From Desulfobacterales bacterium (GTDB taxonomy: Bacteria > Desulfobacterota > Desulfobacteria > Desulfobacterales > JAHEIW01): 10,266 nucleotides of DNA. Position 1 is the stretch's first letter. Each line of letters opens with the position of its first letter. The stretch lies in assembly GCA_030145015.1 (NCBI GenBank), contig JAQYWI010000188.1, positions 1 through 10,266 on the forward strand, in the 5' to 3' direction. This document shows positions 1 through 6,762 of the stretch, one piece after another. The notes below the pieces were generated by a model. It searched no databases. It saw nothing but the letters and a program-made list of their open reading frames with translations, and was not told where the DNA came from. The translations under genes and the position numbers were made by a program.

Positions 1-719
1 TTATGGATACGAAGGCGAGTACTTCTCAATTTCATGGCTCCAATTTTCAGGCGAAAATCGTTGCTCTTGAGTTCTATTCGACCGCGACTTGATACTACCG
101 CTATTCTAAGGGGACGGCCCGAAGAACTGATGTCAACCGGGCCGACTTGATATATGGCGCCGATATTCAGGCCATACTGATTCAACCGGTCCTCTATGAC
201 CTGATAGGAAAGGGATAGATCCCATGTCCCTCCTGGAATATTGTCACTATGAGGGTCGGGTGTTGCGGTGAGGTAAGGCAGGTCAGCCACCCAGACACTC
301 TTGGCAGCTTCAGTGAAGCCTCCGCTGTTAGCATGTAAGCTTGCTCGAAGTTCCCCTTTTCGTAAAAGACCTTCCCTATGTTAAAAAGGGCATCTTGTGC
401 AAAGCTGCTCTTTGAGTAATCCCGCATCAGGATACTGTAAAGTCGCAGTGCTTCGTCGTATTGATCCAAATATAGGCTATAGATCGCTCCCATAAACAAG
501 AGGCCTTTGGCCCGATTCTCATAGCTTTCCGAATAAGTAACAATCTCCTGGTAGGCCCCAAGGGCCTCAAGATAACTTCCCTGGTTTAACAGATCGGCTG
601 CCACGTTAAAAGCCTCTGGCGTCATCAAAGGCCGCAAAGCTTGCAGAAACCTTGATCAGAGTGAATAAGCATGCAGTAAAGATGAACCGCAAAAAACGCC
701 TCCGCCAACAACAGTCCAA
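1..719 (-). pseudogene. Frameshifted TPR + SpoIID/LytB-domain protein, 3' end beyond window
   Basis: Three pieces in different frames make one broken gene. The first, from a possible TTG at 719, encodes a signal peptide: an Arg-rich start, a hydrophobic core and SASFAA. It stops at TAA (606-608). Removing one base of the four-A run at 608-611 joins it smoothly to the second piece, giving ...ARGFNVAADLL. The second piece (to about 330) carries TPR-like repeats with YLEALGAYQEIV and YDEALRLYSIL. The third is shifted again and stays open to position 1. It carries a SpoIID-like stretch: SYQVIEDRLNQYGLNIGAIY, GRPLRIAVVSSRGRIELKS and NDFRLKIGAMKLRSTR. Signal peptide, TPR and SpoIID is, from memory, a recurring architecture in Desulfobacterota; SpoIID/LytB domains act on envelope peptidoglycan. 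The true ATG may have been lost when the neighbouring element (ending at 734) inserted. The SpoIID assignment rests on motif memory only. The gene is probably unrelated to the peptide locus. Confidence 0.7.
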
Positions 720-766
720 TCCGCTAGAATCCGATAGGGACGTTCATAAATAAATAAGTAACTCAG

Positions 767-995
767 TCAAGCAGCAAAACAAGCTCCTAACTTCAGCTCG
801 AATCTTTTGACGGCTTCTTGAATAGGTAGTTCAAAAATATCTCCCGCCGCTCTATCCCGCGGAAGATAACGTGATGTAATACCCCAGGTGCCTGCCCGCC
901 ATTGCCGTGTATGCGGGCATTGTAGCTTCCCTGCGAGCGAGGCGTTGGCAGGCGGGGGATAGGGGGCGGGCATCCAGTCGCGCTAGTCTTGGCAT
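767..995 (-). pseudogene. Truncated REP-associated tyrosine (Y1) transposase relic
   Basis: The minus strand starts at ATG 995 with MPRLARLDA. After skipping 80 bases (892-971) it continues in frame as PGVLHHVIFRGIERREIF, ending near 835. These two pieces together match the conserved N-terminus of RAYT/Y1_Tnp proteins (typically MPRxARxxAPGxxHHVxxRGxERR...IF), including the HxI strand but not the downstream HUH and catalytic Tyr regions. After REIF the similarity stops. The remaining 60-70 bases to the inner edge of the terminal repeat have stops within a few codons. The gene is therefore broken by both the 80-bp insertion (not a multiple of three) and a large internal deletion, and cannot make a transposase. 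Confidence 0.7.
892..971. repeat. 80-bp GC-rich insertion nested inside the RAYT relic
   Basis: Removing these 80 bases joins CCCCAGGTGC to ATCCAGTCGC and restores an uninterrupted RAYT N-terminus across the join (RLDA-PGVLHH). The block has inverted ends, GCCCGCC at 894-900 and GGCGGGC at 965-971. It also has an internal stem, TGCCCGC at 893-899 with GCGGGCA at 913-919, and is much richer in G and C than the surrounding element. The exact edge is ambiguous by a base or two because of shared GC at the junction. It looks like a small palindromic intergenic repeat that inserted into the transposon, but I cannot name its family. Confidence 0.6.
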
Positions 996-1185
996 GAACT
1001 GGCATATATCAAAACCATTGCAATGGCAAGTTGGTTTTTTAGTTATTTTTAGATGTTATGAGGGTTACTTATTTATTTATGAACGTCCCTATTGTCTGCT
1101 ATTGCCTACTTTATCTTCGGGACGAGAGCGTGTGGCGTGCCGGCAAGAACGAAGCCGCACACCACTCCGACGGTGAACAGATGGC

Positions 1186-2385
1186 CTATGATGCGATGTA
1201 TTCGCTCAGCGGCCGGGTATATTTTTCAACAAACAGCGCGGACTGAATTCGCTGATTCATGAACGCTTTCTCTTCGGAAGTCAATTCATGCGGCCCAATC
1301 TCCGACCGAATCCTTGCCATGTCACGGAACGTCAACAACGCAGAGGCGCGCAGCTCAAGCTGGAAAAACTCGCAGTGGAATCGCGTTTTGTGGTTTACAT
1401 CCTCGTTCATTTCGTAATTGAAAGCACTGCATCCTGGACACATGATGACGAACGGGCAATTTGAACATTCCTGAGGTTGAATGTAAATCGGATCTATCTG
1501 AATGTTATCCTCGAGCACTTTCTTGGTACACATCGGTGTGAAGCGATGGCAGGGGTATTGCTTGCCATCCACGTCTATTGCAATCAGACTCTTGCCCAAT
1601 CCGCAATTCCGTCGAAATTCTCGTTTGGTATCTTCCGAGAACCATTCCGTTAAAGGCATCATCATCGAGGCGCGCGTAATCTCCGGGTGGTCGCTGTAAT
1701 AGTCTACCAATTCATGCAGTTGATGGGCAAACGCTTTCAGGTAGCCCTTTTTGGTTGGAGGGGGTCCCCATACATCTTCAAAGATTACGTTACCGGTGCA
1801 CATGAAACCAAGGGCGTGGATGTGTTTGAAACCTTGGGCGCAATTCTGAATCGAATAAGGGCTGAGCGTTACTTTTACCGGCAAACCGTAGCGTAAGATA
1901 AAATCAAGGTGCTTGGCAACCTGGGCATAGGAATTTGAGCGATTGTGGTTGTGAATTTGAGCGGTGCCATCCAAGCTGACTGATAAGCTGACTTCCGGGT
2001 GCTGCGTCAACCACGCTTTGATTTCGTCATTTAGCAGGGTACCATTGGTGGAAATTCCGAAACGGATTCTATTGTGCCAAGCCGGCTCTTGCATGTAATG
2101 GTCCTGAATATAATCGAGCAAGCGGTTGATCTGGGAAAAAGCAAGCAACGGTTCTCCGCCGCTGAACTCTATGATGATTTTGGGGTCCGTCCGGTGGGCA
2201 TGTAGCAGCTTGTTTAGAGCTGCAAGCACTGCATGGTAGTCGAATTCCCTGTCGGCTCGGTTGTGCTCATAACAGTAAACGCAGGATAGATTGCACCTTT
2301 CTGTGACATTGATGACAATCATAAAAGCGGGTGTTTCACCCTTGTTTTTAGTGCGAAACCAGATGGAATTTTCTTTGATTCTCAT
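1186..2385 (-). CDS. SPASM-domain radical SAM protein, probable peptide maturase
   Basis: The 399-residue protein has the radical SAM cluster motif C31-x3-C35-x2-C38 (TERCNLSCVYCYE) close to the N-terminus. It also has the SAM-contacting SGGEPL at 75-80 and STNGTLL at 112-118. The C-terminal third is a full SPASM domain: C261, the GKQYPC pair (G274, C279), C307-x2-C310-x5-C316-x2-C319, and a final C338. This cysteine set normally holds two auxiliary 4Fe-4S clusters. SPASM enzymes commonly act on ribosomal peptides, forming thioether or carbon-carbon crosslinks or epimerising residues; which of these occurs here cannot be told. No PqqD-type leader-binding domain is evident. An in-frame TGA two codons upstream fixes the start at ATG 2385 or later, and there is no strong Shine-Dalgarno. 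The gene sits about 600 bases downstream of the two putative precursor peptides, on the same strand, behind its own candidate promoter. An anaerobic sulfatase-maturase-like role is less likely, since no sulfatase is present. Confidence 0.9.
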   Translation of the reverse strand: MRIKENSIWFRTKNKGETPAFMIVINVTERCNLSCVYCYEHNRADREFDYHAVLAALNKLLHAHRTDPKIIIEFSGGEPLLAFSQINRLLDYIQDHYMQEPAWHNRIRFGISTNGTLLNDEIKAWLTQHPEVSLSVSLDGTAQIHNHNRSNSYAQVAKHLDFILRYGLPVKVTLSPYSIQNCAQGFKHIHALGFMCTGNVIFEDVWGPPPTKKGYLKAFAHQLHELVDYYSDHPEITRASMMMPLTEWFSEDTKREFRRNCGLGKSLIAIDVDGKQYPCHRFTPMCTKKVLEDNIQIDPIYIQPQECSNCPFVIMCPGCSAFNYEMNEDVNHKTRFHCEFFQLELRASALLTFRDMARIRSEIGPHELTSEEKAFMNQRIQSALFVEKYTRPLSEYIAS

Positions 2386-2421
2386 GCGTCAACTGGCATA
2401 GCCTGGCTATTTCATGAATAT

Positions 2422-2449
2422 TTTATAGCAGAGCTAAAAATTTAAACAA
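2422..2449 (-). promoter_or_regulatory. Candidate sigma-70 promoter for the radical SAM gene
   Basis: On the minus strand a TTGTTT (plus-strand 2444-2449) is followed after 16 bases by TATAAA (2422-2427). This would place transcription start roughly 25-30 bases before ATG 2385. The -10 is good and the -35 is weak. The surrounding 50 bases are strikingly AT-rich compared with the gene. Based on sequence resemblance only. Confidence 0.35.
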
Positions 2450-2989
2450 CATACGGCGGCTGAGCATTATTTTGCTGTAAACGCGGAGGTGAACCTTCGT
2501 ACCCAAAATCCTGAAGATAATCCTAAAAAATTTTCACCCCTCAGGGGCAAGCCCGAGGCGCTCATGTGCCGCGTTATCAAAGGCTTGCGGTATTACCCTG
2601 CCGCTGCATCCTTGCGTGCCCTGTAACTGAGGGCCTCGAACTCGTGGAATAGCCGGTCTAGGCTGATGAAATCTTCTTTGAAATCCGATCCTACCAGATG
2701 ATATAAACCTGGTTTTGAGCACGGCCATGTCATGCCCAAAATCGCCGGCGTGAAGGGTTGAAACCCTTCACAATGCAGAAAATGGAGAGTCTTCGGCGTA
2801 ACCAATTGATTAAGGGCAACAGAAATTCAGCCTAAAAAACAATCGTTTGCGGGACAATCGCGATTTTCCGCGACCGTCTCGAGACCCGGGGCTATCCTGT
2901 CATCAATATGATGGCACCGGGGGTTCCGATAAAAAGCGGTCATTCAGATTGGAAGGCAGCAAATCATTTCTGACAAGAACGGATATGAT
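2450..2989. other. Intergenic stretch with a palindrome and a possible degraded ORF
   Basis: No convincing gene lies in these 540 bases. On the minus strand 2805-2593 is open and contains DFISLDRLFHEFEALSYRAR followed by KDAAAG and a stop. The shifted frame then continues RVIPQAFDNAAHERLGLAPE to a stop near 2534. This could be a frameshifted remnant of a small protein, but I recognise no family. At 2750-2771 there is a perfect palindrome, GTGAAGGGTT-GA-AACCCTTCAC, able to form a 9-bp stem with a tetraloop. It has no T-run on either side. On the minus strand downstream of the second peptide gene, a T6 run near 2834-2839 follows only weak stems, so no terminator is called. Confidence 0.3.
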
Positions 2990-3259
2990 TTACTTTCCTC
3001 CTCCTCCCGCACACCACCAGCAGGGGTCGGGCTGAGACGAGATGCTTCTTCGCGTTTTATCGAATGCGGTTTCAAGGCCCAGTTCGTCACAAATACCGAT
3101 CATTTGCTGGATCAAATCGGAGTCGGCCATTAAGGTTTCATCCTTTTGAATCGCCTCATTTGCGGAAGCGACCGCCGCTTTGATTTCTTTCATTTTTTTA
3201 AAAACCGACTCCGCCTCATGCCGCAGGTGATCCACCCGGTTCTTTACCGGCTTGCTCAT
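2990..3259 (-). CDS. Putative RiPP precursor peptide A with C-terminal DPCWWCAGGGGK core
   Basis: The 89-residue peptide starts with ATG 3259, preceded by a strong ribosome site (AAAGGAG, six bases before ATG). Residues about 13-70 are charged and helix-prone (EAESVFKKMKEIKAAV, then DLIQQMIGICDELGLE with C57), as expected of a leader. After the TRR at 69-71 comes a low-complexity tail of a different character: SISSQPDP, then C80-W81-W82-C83, A84 and four glycines. The abrupt change from helical leader to Cys/Trp/Gly tail, the paralog next door, and the flanking YcaO and SPASM radical SAM genes all point to a modified peptide. Likely modification sites are the two Cys, the two Trp or the Gly run. 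The leader does not look like the Nif11, NHLP or thiazole/oxazole precursor families that I know. It has no signal peptide, membrane segment or double-Gly export motif between leader and core. A small metal-binding or thiol protein is the main alternative. Confidence 0.7.
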   Translation of the reverse strand: MSKPVKNRVDHLRHEAESVFKKMKEIKAAVASANEAIQKDETLMADSDLIQQMIGICDELGLETAFDKTRRSISSQPDPCWWCAGGGGK

Positions 3260-3508
3260 CTTACGCTCCTTTCCTTTTCAATACCCATCAATAAACGGGC
3301 GTTTTACGCAATCTCCGTGTCGCATTCGGATTTTAATCCCCGAGGACACCACCGTATTTCTGTAGTAGCTAAAATTCTCATCTACCTCGACCTGACGCAA
3401 AGGATTCCCTGCATCGATGGATACCATCTAAATCGGGCCGATACCATCAGCTCCATCTGCATCGACAGCCCACCCTTGTGAGCGAATAAGAAACCCGCGC
3501 TCATATTT
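3260..3508. other. Gap between the two precursor genes
   Basis: These 249 bases hold the ribosome-binding site of precursor A at their left end. Otherwise nothing that codes convincingly is seen on either strand. A short imperfect palindrome, TAAACGGGCGTTTTA, lies near 3292-3306. No clear promoter or terminator separates the two peptides. Confidence 0.3.
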
Positions 3509-3796
3509 TCATTTCGGCGGGTACGATAACACACCCCCACCAGAGCCCGTGCATCACGAGCATGCCGGGTTCTGGTCTGGCCATCGGCGTGTGGACTCGA
3601 ATTCACTGGCGATGCCCAGCTCATCGCATATGGCGATCATCTCCTGAACTAAATCCTGATCGGCTCTCAAGGCTTCGTCTTTGCCGATGGCGGCATTCAG
3701 CGAAGCCACTTCCGCTTTGATTTTGCGGATTTTCTTAAAAACGGCTTCCGCTTCTTGCTGAGGGTCACCGACTTGCTTCTTGACTTGAGAGCTCAT
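3509..3796 (-). CDS. Putative RiPP precursor peptide B with in-frame TGA in the core (possible selenocysteine)
   Basis: From ATG 3796 (GAGG nine bases upstream) the frame runs 80 residues to TGA at 3556-3554. The first 71 residues align without gaps to precursor A at about 60% identity by eye, including AVFKK, IKAEVAS, KDEALRAD, MIAICDELG and TRR. The conventional product ends NPACS. If TGA is read through, 14 more codons follow, CTGSGGGVLSYPPK, then TGA at 3511-3509, giving 95 residues. The TGA aligns exactly with the second Trp codon (TGG) of C-W-W-C in the paralog. The Cys and Gly-rich tail after it are retained, so the full core would be C-S-x-C-T-G-S-G-G-G. Options are selenocysteine insertion (a weak stem-loop follows), a recent TGG-to-TGA nonsense change that truncates the core, or a base error. 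If truncated, the peptide keeps the leader and one core Cys (C79). The coordinates given are for the read-through form; the conventional form is 3554-3796. Confidence 0.6.
3516..3541 (-). other. Stem-loop just downstream of the in-frame TGA (SECIS-like candidate)
   Basis: On the minus strand GGTGGG pairs with CCCGCC (one G-T pair), beginning 12 bases after the TGA. An alternative pairing is GGGT with ACCC, with a bulge. Bacterial SECIS elements are short hairpins directly after UGA with the apical loop some 16-25 bases downstream, so the position fits. The loop lacks an obvious match to the SelB-binding GG-U pattern, and a G-rich tract of Gly codons will pair by chance with C-rich sequence. 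Suggestive only. Confidence 0.2.
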
Positions 3797-4314
3797 TTCC
3801 GGGTTCCTCGTTTATATCGGAGCGGGTTGCGTTTTCGTTCCTCCGGCTACTGGTGGCCTGAAAAACAAGCGTAGCGGAGGCCGCCGCTACTCGGCGCATG
3901 AGCTATTCGACCGGATGACAAACACACGACGTCTTCAGACAGCTCAAGGTTGAGCGCTGCAGGCTACCATCTATCACTTGACAACGGTGCGGGCGGGAAA
4001 GCAGCGAGCGTCGCCGGGCTGTCGAGCCCTGGGATCTTTCGTCATGAATATCAAAAATCAAATCTTGGTTTCCATGTACAATGTACGCATACGAACGTCG
4101 ATGAAGATAGGCAATCCGCGCAAGAATCTGGCAGGAGATCAATAATTGTACTCATTACTGATACTGATATCCTTAAATAGCTACAAAATGAACTCATATA
4201 AGTCAAGCAAAAAAACAAGACTTGAAAGATTGGATACACCCTGGGAGCATCAACAATTTGTAGCGCATTGCGCGTGCGCCTACCATTGGGAATGTTAAAG
4301 ACGCCAATTCAATT
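3797..4314. other. 518-bp non-coding gap between YcaO and precursor B
   Basis: No supported gene is present. Reading frames of 60-80 codons exist on both strands but lack family motifs and plausible ribosome sites. A perfect small palindrome, GTACA-A-TGTAC, sits at 4076-4086. The stretch 4130-4240 is AT-rich and could hold a minus-strand promoter for the peptide genes, although no good -35/-10 pair at a suitable spacing before 3796 was found. After the YcaO stop the minus strand passes a run of seven T near 4208-4214, without a strong stem before it. Confidence 0.3.
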
Positions 4315-6123
4315 TCAGGGGATCGTACGATCGATTTCAATTATTTGTTTTATTCTTTCGACCAGTTGGCGAGTTGAATCTCCAACGTCGAAATCAATGA
4401 GCTCGACGATTTCGTTGGTATCGAAAATTTCCACCTTGCGGTCAATGCCTGCGATTATCTGTTCAATGGTTTGTTGATCATAGTATGGTTCAAGAGTATG
4501 CTGAATTTTGCCTGAAGTGTATCCCTCGTGGGCGAGATAAAGCGAATCTTTGAAGGCGGACAAAAAAGTCTTGTTCTTTAAGTCAAACTGGTTTTTAGGA
4601 AGAAATTTATACCGCATTAATAATTGCCGTATTTCAGTCGATGCATTGGCGTAATCCTTGAGCTTGAACAACAGCATCGCAAGCAGATATTCCTTTACCG
4701 GCTTTCGGCCGTCTACCACCGGTAAATGAAACAATGCGGTTAGCCATTCATACGCATCTCCCAAATAGTAATAGGGCGAGGATTCAACGTAAAGGCTAAT
4801 CCAGTCAAGCAGATCGGCCGCTTCCGAATGGGAAGCCGAATTTAAATTGCGGACAACTTTTGATAAATCTGTTGCTGACCGTCTATTCCTGCAAAAGTTA
4901 ATCATTCTCTCAATCTGGCAAGCACAATTCCAGGGCAAGTTGTATTCCACGGGTGAAAGCCCGGTGATGTATACATAAAAGGCTGGAAAATTCAGGAAGG
5001 AAACATCTCTGATCAGGATGTTATGACCATTTTTGGCTAATATTTCGTTTAGGATCGTCAGATCCTCCTGATAAGAGGTTGAATTGCTGAACTTCCGCCG
5101 ATCTTTGAATCTATAGGTGGCCTCATCGGTAAAGAATGATCGGGGAAGGTTGCCCCTGCCCCGTATTAAGTGATTGAAGTAATTAACGGTTTTCCAAAAG
5201 TTCCGATCACCCTTGCGAGCGGCGGGTGCGAAAGGATCCGATGAGAGGTCGATCTCTTCACCGGCATCCAGCACCTTTTCTATATTCTCGAAAGACAAAC
5301 AAAGCTCACCAAAAGTTCGCTCTAAGGCATAGTCGATACACGGGTGAGCACCGAGTGCAAACCGGTATTTTCCCGTATTCTTGTCTACCAGAAGCGCCCC
5401 CAGCACGGGGTAACCTTTATCCAAGGAACAGTCCCTCACGGTGACCGTAATTCCTTTTGCCCTCAACTGCTGAATAAATTCATAGCTTGAACATTGCCTC
5501 AAAACATGATCTGGAATAGCCGGGGGGACGATTTTTTCACTGAAGATCTGTTTGAGCGCCTCTCTTTCAAGAATCTCACATATACCTTGAACCACGGTTT
5601 CGGCAAAATTATTGCCAGCGCACATCCCGTTGCTGCCGGTTGCTCGAACCATGTCTGCATACGGCAGCCACACCTTCTGATCGGTTACCAGATCATAAAA
5701 CTCGGCCGCCGTGATCGGTCGATTGGAATCGATGATTAGATCGTTGCATACAGCGCTGACGGCGGCATTGTCCGTCCCTCGATTATATGACAGCAGTGCG
5801 TCAAGATCATCCAACTTCGCCGTACCCGGGAAAATCTGTAAAATTTGATCCATTGGACAACCAAGCTTATTGTGAAATAATATTAGATTCTGGAGCCTCT
5901 CCATCAATTCGCCATAGGCACTTGCCAAGCAAAGTGTCTCAGTTACACCTTTCCCGGACACACGCAGGCTACGGTTCTCTTTACTGTGCAAGGAGCAGCT
6001 GAAGAATCGATCCTCGACACCAGTGATGGGCGACTCAACGAACTCGAGCTCAGATTTCTTTAAAATCGCTTTAATGCGATGAATCGTATGCGCCGGTTTC
6101 ACATCTTTATATAGTCTTTGCAT
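4315..6123 (-). CDS. YcaO-domain protein with C-terminal helical (TPR-like) region, E. coli YcaO type
   Basis: From ATG 6123 the protein is 602 residues, close to E. coli YcaO (about 586). An in-frame ATG at 6168 lies in GC-rich sequence without a ribosome site, while 6123 has GAGAG upstream. YcaO signature segments appear in order: VSGKGVTETLCLASAYGELMER (55-76), NGMCAGNNFAETVVQG plus ICEILERE (165-188), and FALGAHPCIDYALERTFGEL (255-274), carrying the glutamates that bind ATP and Mg. These resemble the matching segments of E. coli YcaO. Residues about 430-600 are helical repeats as in that subgroup, ending DRTIP rather than in a proline-rich PxPxP tail. YcaO enzymes use ATP to activate backbone amides, giving azolines, thioamides or amidines. 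No ThiF-like partner or TfuA is nearby. The gene heads the minus-strand set containing both precursors and the radical SAM gene, which favours peptide modification. The alternative is the housekeeping role of E. coli YcaO, linked to RimO-dependent methylthiolation of ribosomal protein S12. Confidence 0.9.
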   Translation of the reverse strand: MQRLYKDVKPAHTIHRIKAILKKSELEFVESPITGVEDRFFSCSLHSKENRSLRVSGKGVTETLCLASAYGELMERLQNLILFHNKLGCPMDQILQIFPGTAKLDDLDALLSYNRGTDNAAVSAVCNDLIIDSNRPITAAEFYDLVTDQKVWLPYADMVRATGSNGMCAGNNFAETVVQGICEILEREALKQIFSEKIVPPAIPDHVLRQCSSYEFIQQLRAKGITVTVRDCSLDKGYPVLGALLVDKNTGKYRFALGAHPCIDYALERTFGELCLSFENIEKVLDAGEEIDLSSDPFAPAARKGDRNFWKTVNYFNHLIRGRGNLPRSFFTDEATYRFKDRRKFSNSTSYQEDLTILNEILAKNGHNILIRDVSFLNFPAFYVYITGLSPVEYNLPWNCACQIERMINFCRNRRSATDLSKVVRNLNSASHSEAADLLDWISLYVESSPYYYLGDAYEWLTALFHLPVVDGRKPVKEYLLAMLLFKLKDYANASTEIRQLLMRYKFLPKNQFDLKNKTFLSAFKDSLYLAHEGYTSGKIQHTLEPYYDQQTIEQIIAGIDRKVEIFDTNEIVELIDFDVGDSTRQLVERIKQIIEIDRTIP

Positions 6124-6762
6124 GGCACATGCTCTCTTGAGTCGCTGCGGGCCGGGCCAAAGCCCCACAGATTATCGCCAATTTTGGTCAGGCGGCCTGA
6201 TCGGCACCCGGTCGAACCGACCGACGATCAGCCCGATGGTGATGCTGTCTTTGGTTTTGTGGCCATATGCTCATCGGAACCCTCGGCCTTACAAGGCTGG
6301 CGACCATCGACACATGAGATATCTTTTGCAAGTTCAATGATTAAAAAAAGAACCCGGCGCAGGGATTCCCGGAAATCACCACATATCGATGGCTGTAAAG
6401 CAAACCGCTTTACAAACGACGCCATACATGCTTTCTTGTAATTATTCAAGTTCGCGACGGGGCGACATGTTTGCGTGGTAAGCGCCGGCCGGACGACTCT
6501 TGCAAATGACGAAATTGGCACAATCGACCGCCGGTTATATTGGAAAGCTCCAGCAAGCGTCAAAAACGTCTCTAAATGCCTGCGCAAAAGATCGACCCAA
6601 GTTTGCACGATCGTATACCGGATATGGGCATCACTTCAAGGATTGTTCTTAGCGCAAGGATTCTAGGAAGGAATACCCCTCTTTGTAAAATCATGTAGGT
6701 CGTCGAAGCCTCAGCTCGATCGCAGGGCCTGTGCGCGGATTCATTCAGAGAAAAGGAGGCTT
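6124..6762. promoter_or_regulatory. Divergent intergenic region between YcaO and U32 genes
   Basis: These 639 bases separate two outward-facing genes and should hold both promoters. A perfect 8-bp inverted repeat with a 5-base spacer, TGTAAAGC-AAACC-GCTTTACA, lies at 6394-6414 and has the size of a dimeric repressor site. A nested palindrome covers 6197-6231: CTGATCG...CGATCAG outside, CGGTCG-AAC-CGACCG inside. On the minus strand, 6608-6228 is open for 126 codons but has no recognisable motif and no good ribosome site, so it is not called. No confident -35/-10 pair is offered. The right end carries AAGGAGG three bases before the U32 ATG. Confidence 0.3.
6394..6414. promoter_or_regulatory. 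Perfect inverted repeat, candidate operator
   Basis: TGTAAAGC and GCTTTACA flank AAACC, an 8-bp perfect dyad about 270 bases upstream of the YcaO start and about 350 upstream of the U32 start. The geometry suits a helix-turn-helix dimer, but it could equally be a transcript hairpin. No regulator gene is present in the window. Confidence 0.3.

Larger units (their letters stand above)
734..1092. mobile_element. 359-bp miniature element with 29-bp perfect terminal inverted repeats (RAYT-derived)
   Basis: Positions 734-762 and 1064-1092 are exact reverse complements over 29 bases, beginning ATAGGGACGTTCATAAATAA. Between them lies the 5' part of a Y1 (HUH) transposase gene of the REP-associated kind on the minus strand, followed by an internal deletion. 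This is the structure expected of a non-autonomous deletion derivative mobilised by a full-length relative elsewhere. The outer edge at 734 lies only 14 bases from the first readable codon of the broken TPR-SpoIID gene, so the insertion may have removed its promoter or start. No obvious target-site duplication is visible, which fits HUH-type transposition. Confidence 0.75.

Noticed and set aside
3554..3556. Genome-wide reassignment of UGA as a sense codon
   Set aside because: The YcaO gene ends in TGA at a natural C-terminus, so UGA acts as a stop in the same locus. Only local recoding remains possible.
3800..3830. TATAAA upstream of precursor B as a -10 box
   Set aside because: It sits about 17 bases before the ATG, leaving no room for an untranslated leader containing the ribosome site, and no -35 is present.
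4199..4224. Terminator after YcaO
   Set aside because: The seven-T run on the minus strand is preceded only by a 4-5 bp stem (AAGTC/GACTT), which spans the run itself, so it does not look like a rho-independent terminator.
6124..6168. Longer YcaO start at ATG 6168
   Set aside because: The added 15 residues are Pro/Gly/Arg-rich with no ribosome site, while ATG 6123 is preceded by GAGAG and gives a length typical of the family.
6228..6608. 126-codon minus-strand ORF between YcaO and U32
   Set aside because: No family motif, no ribosome site, irregular composition, and it spans the palindromes in the divergent promoter region.
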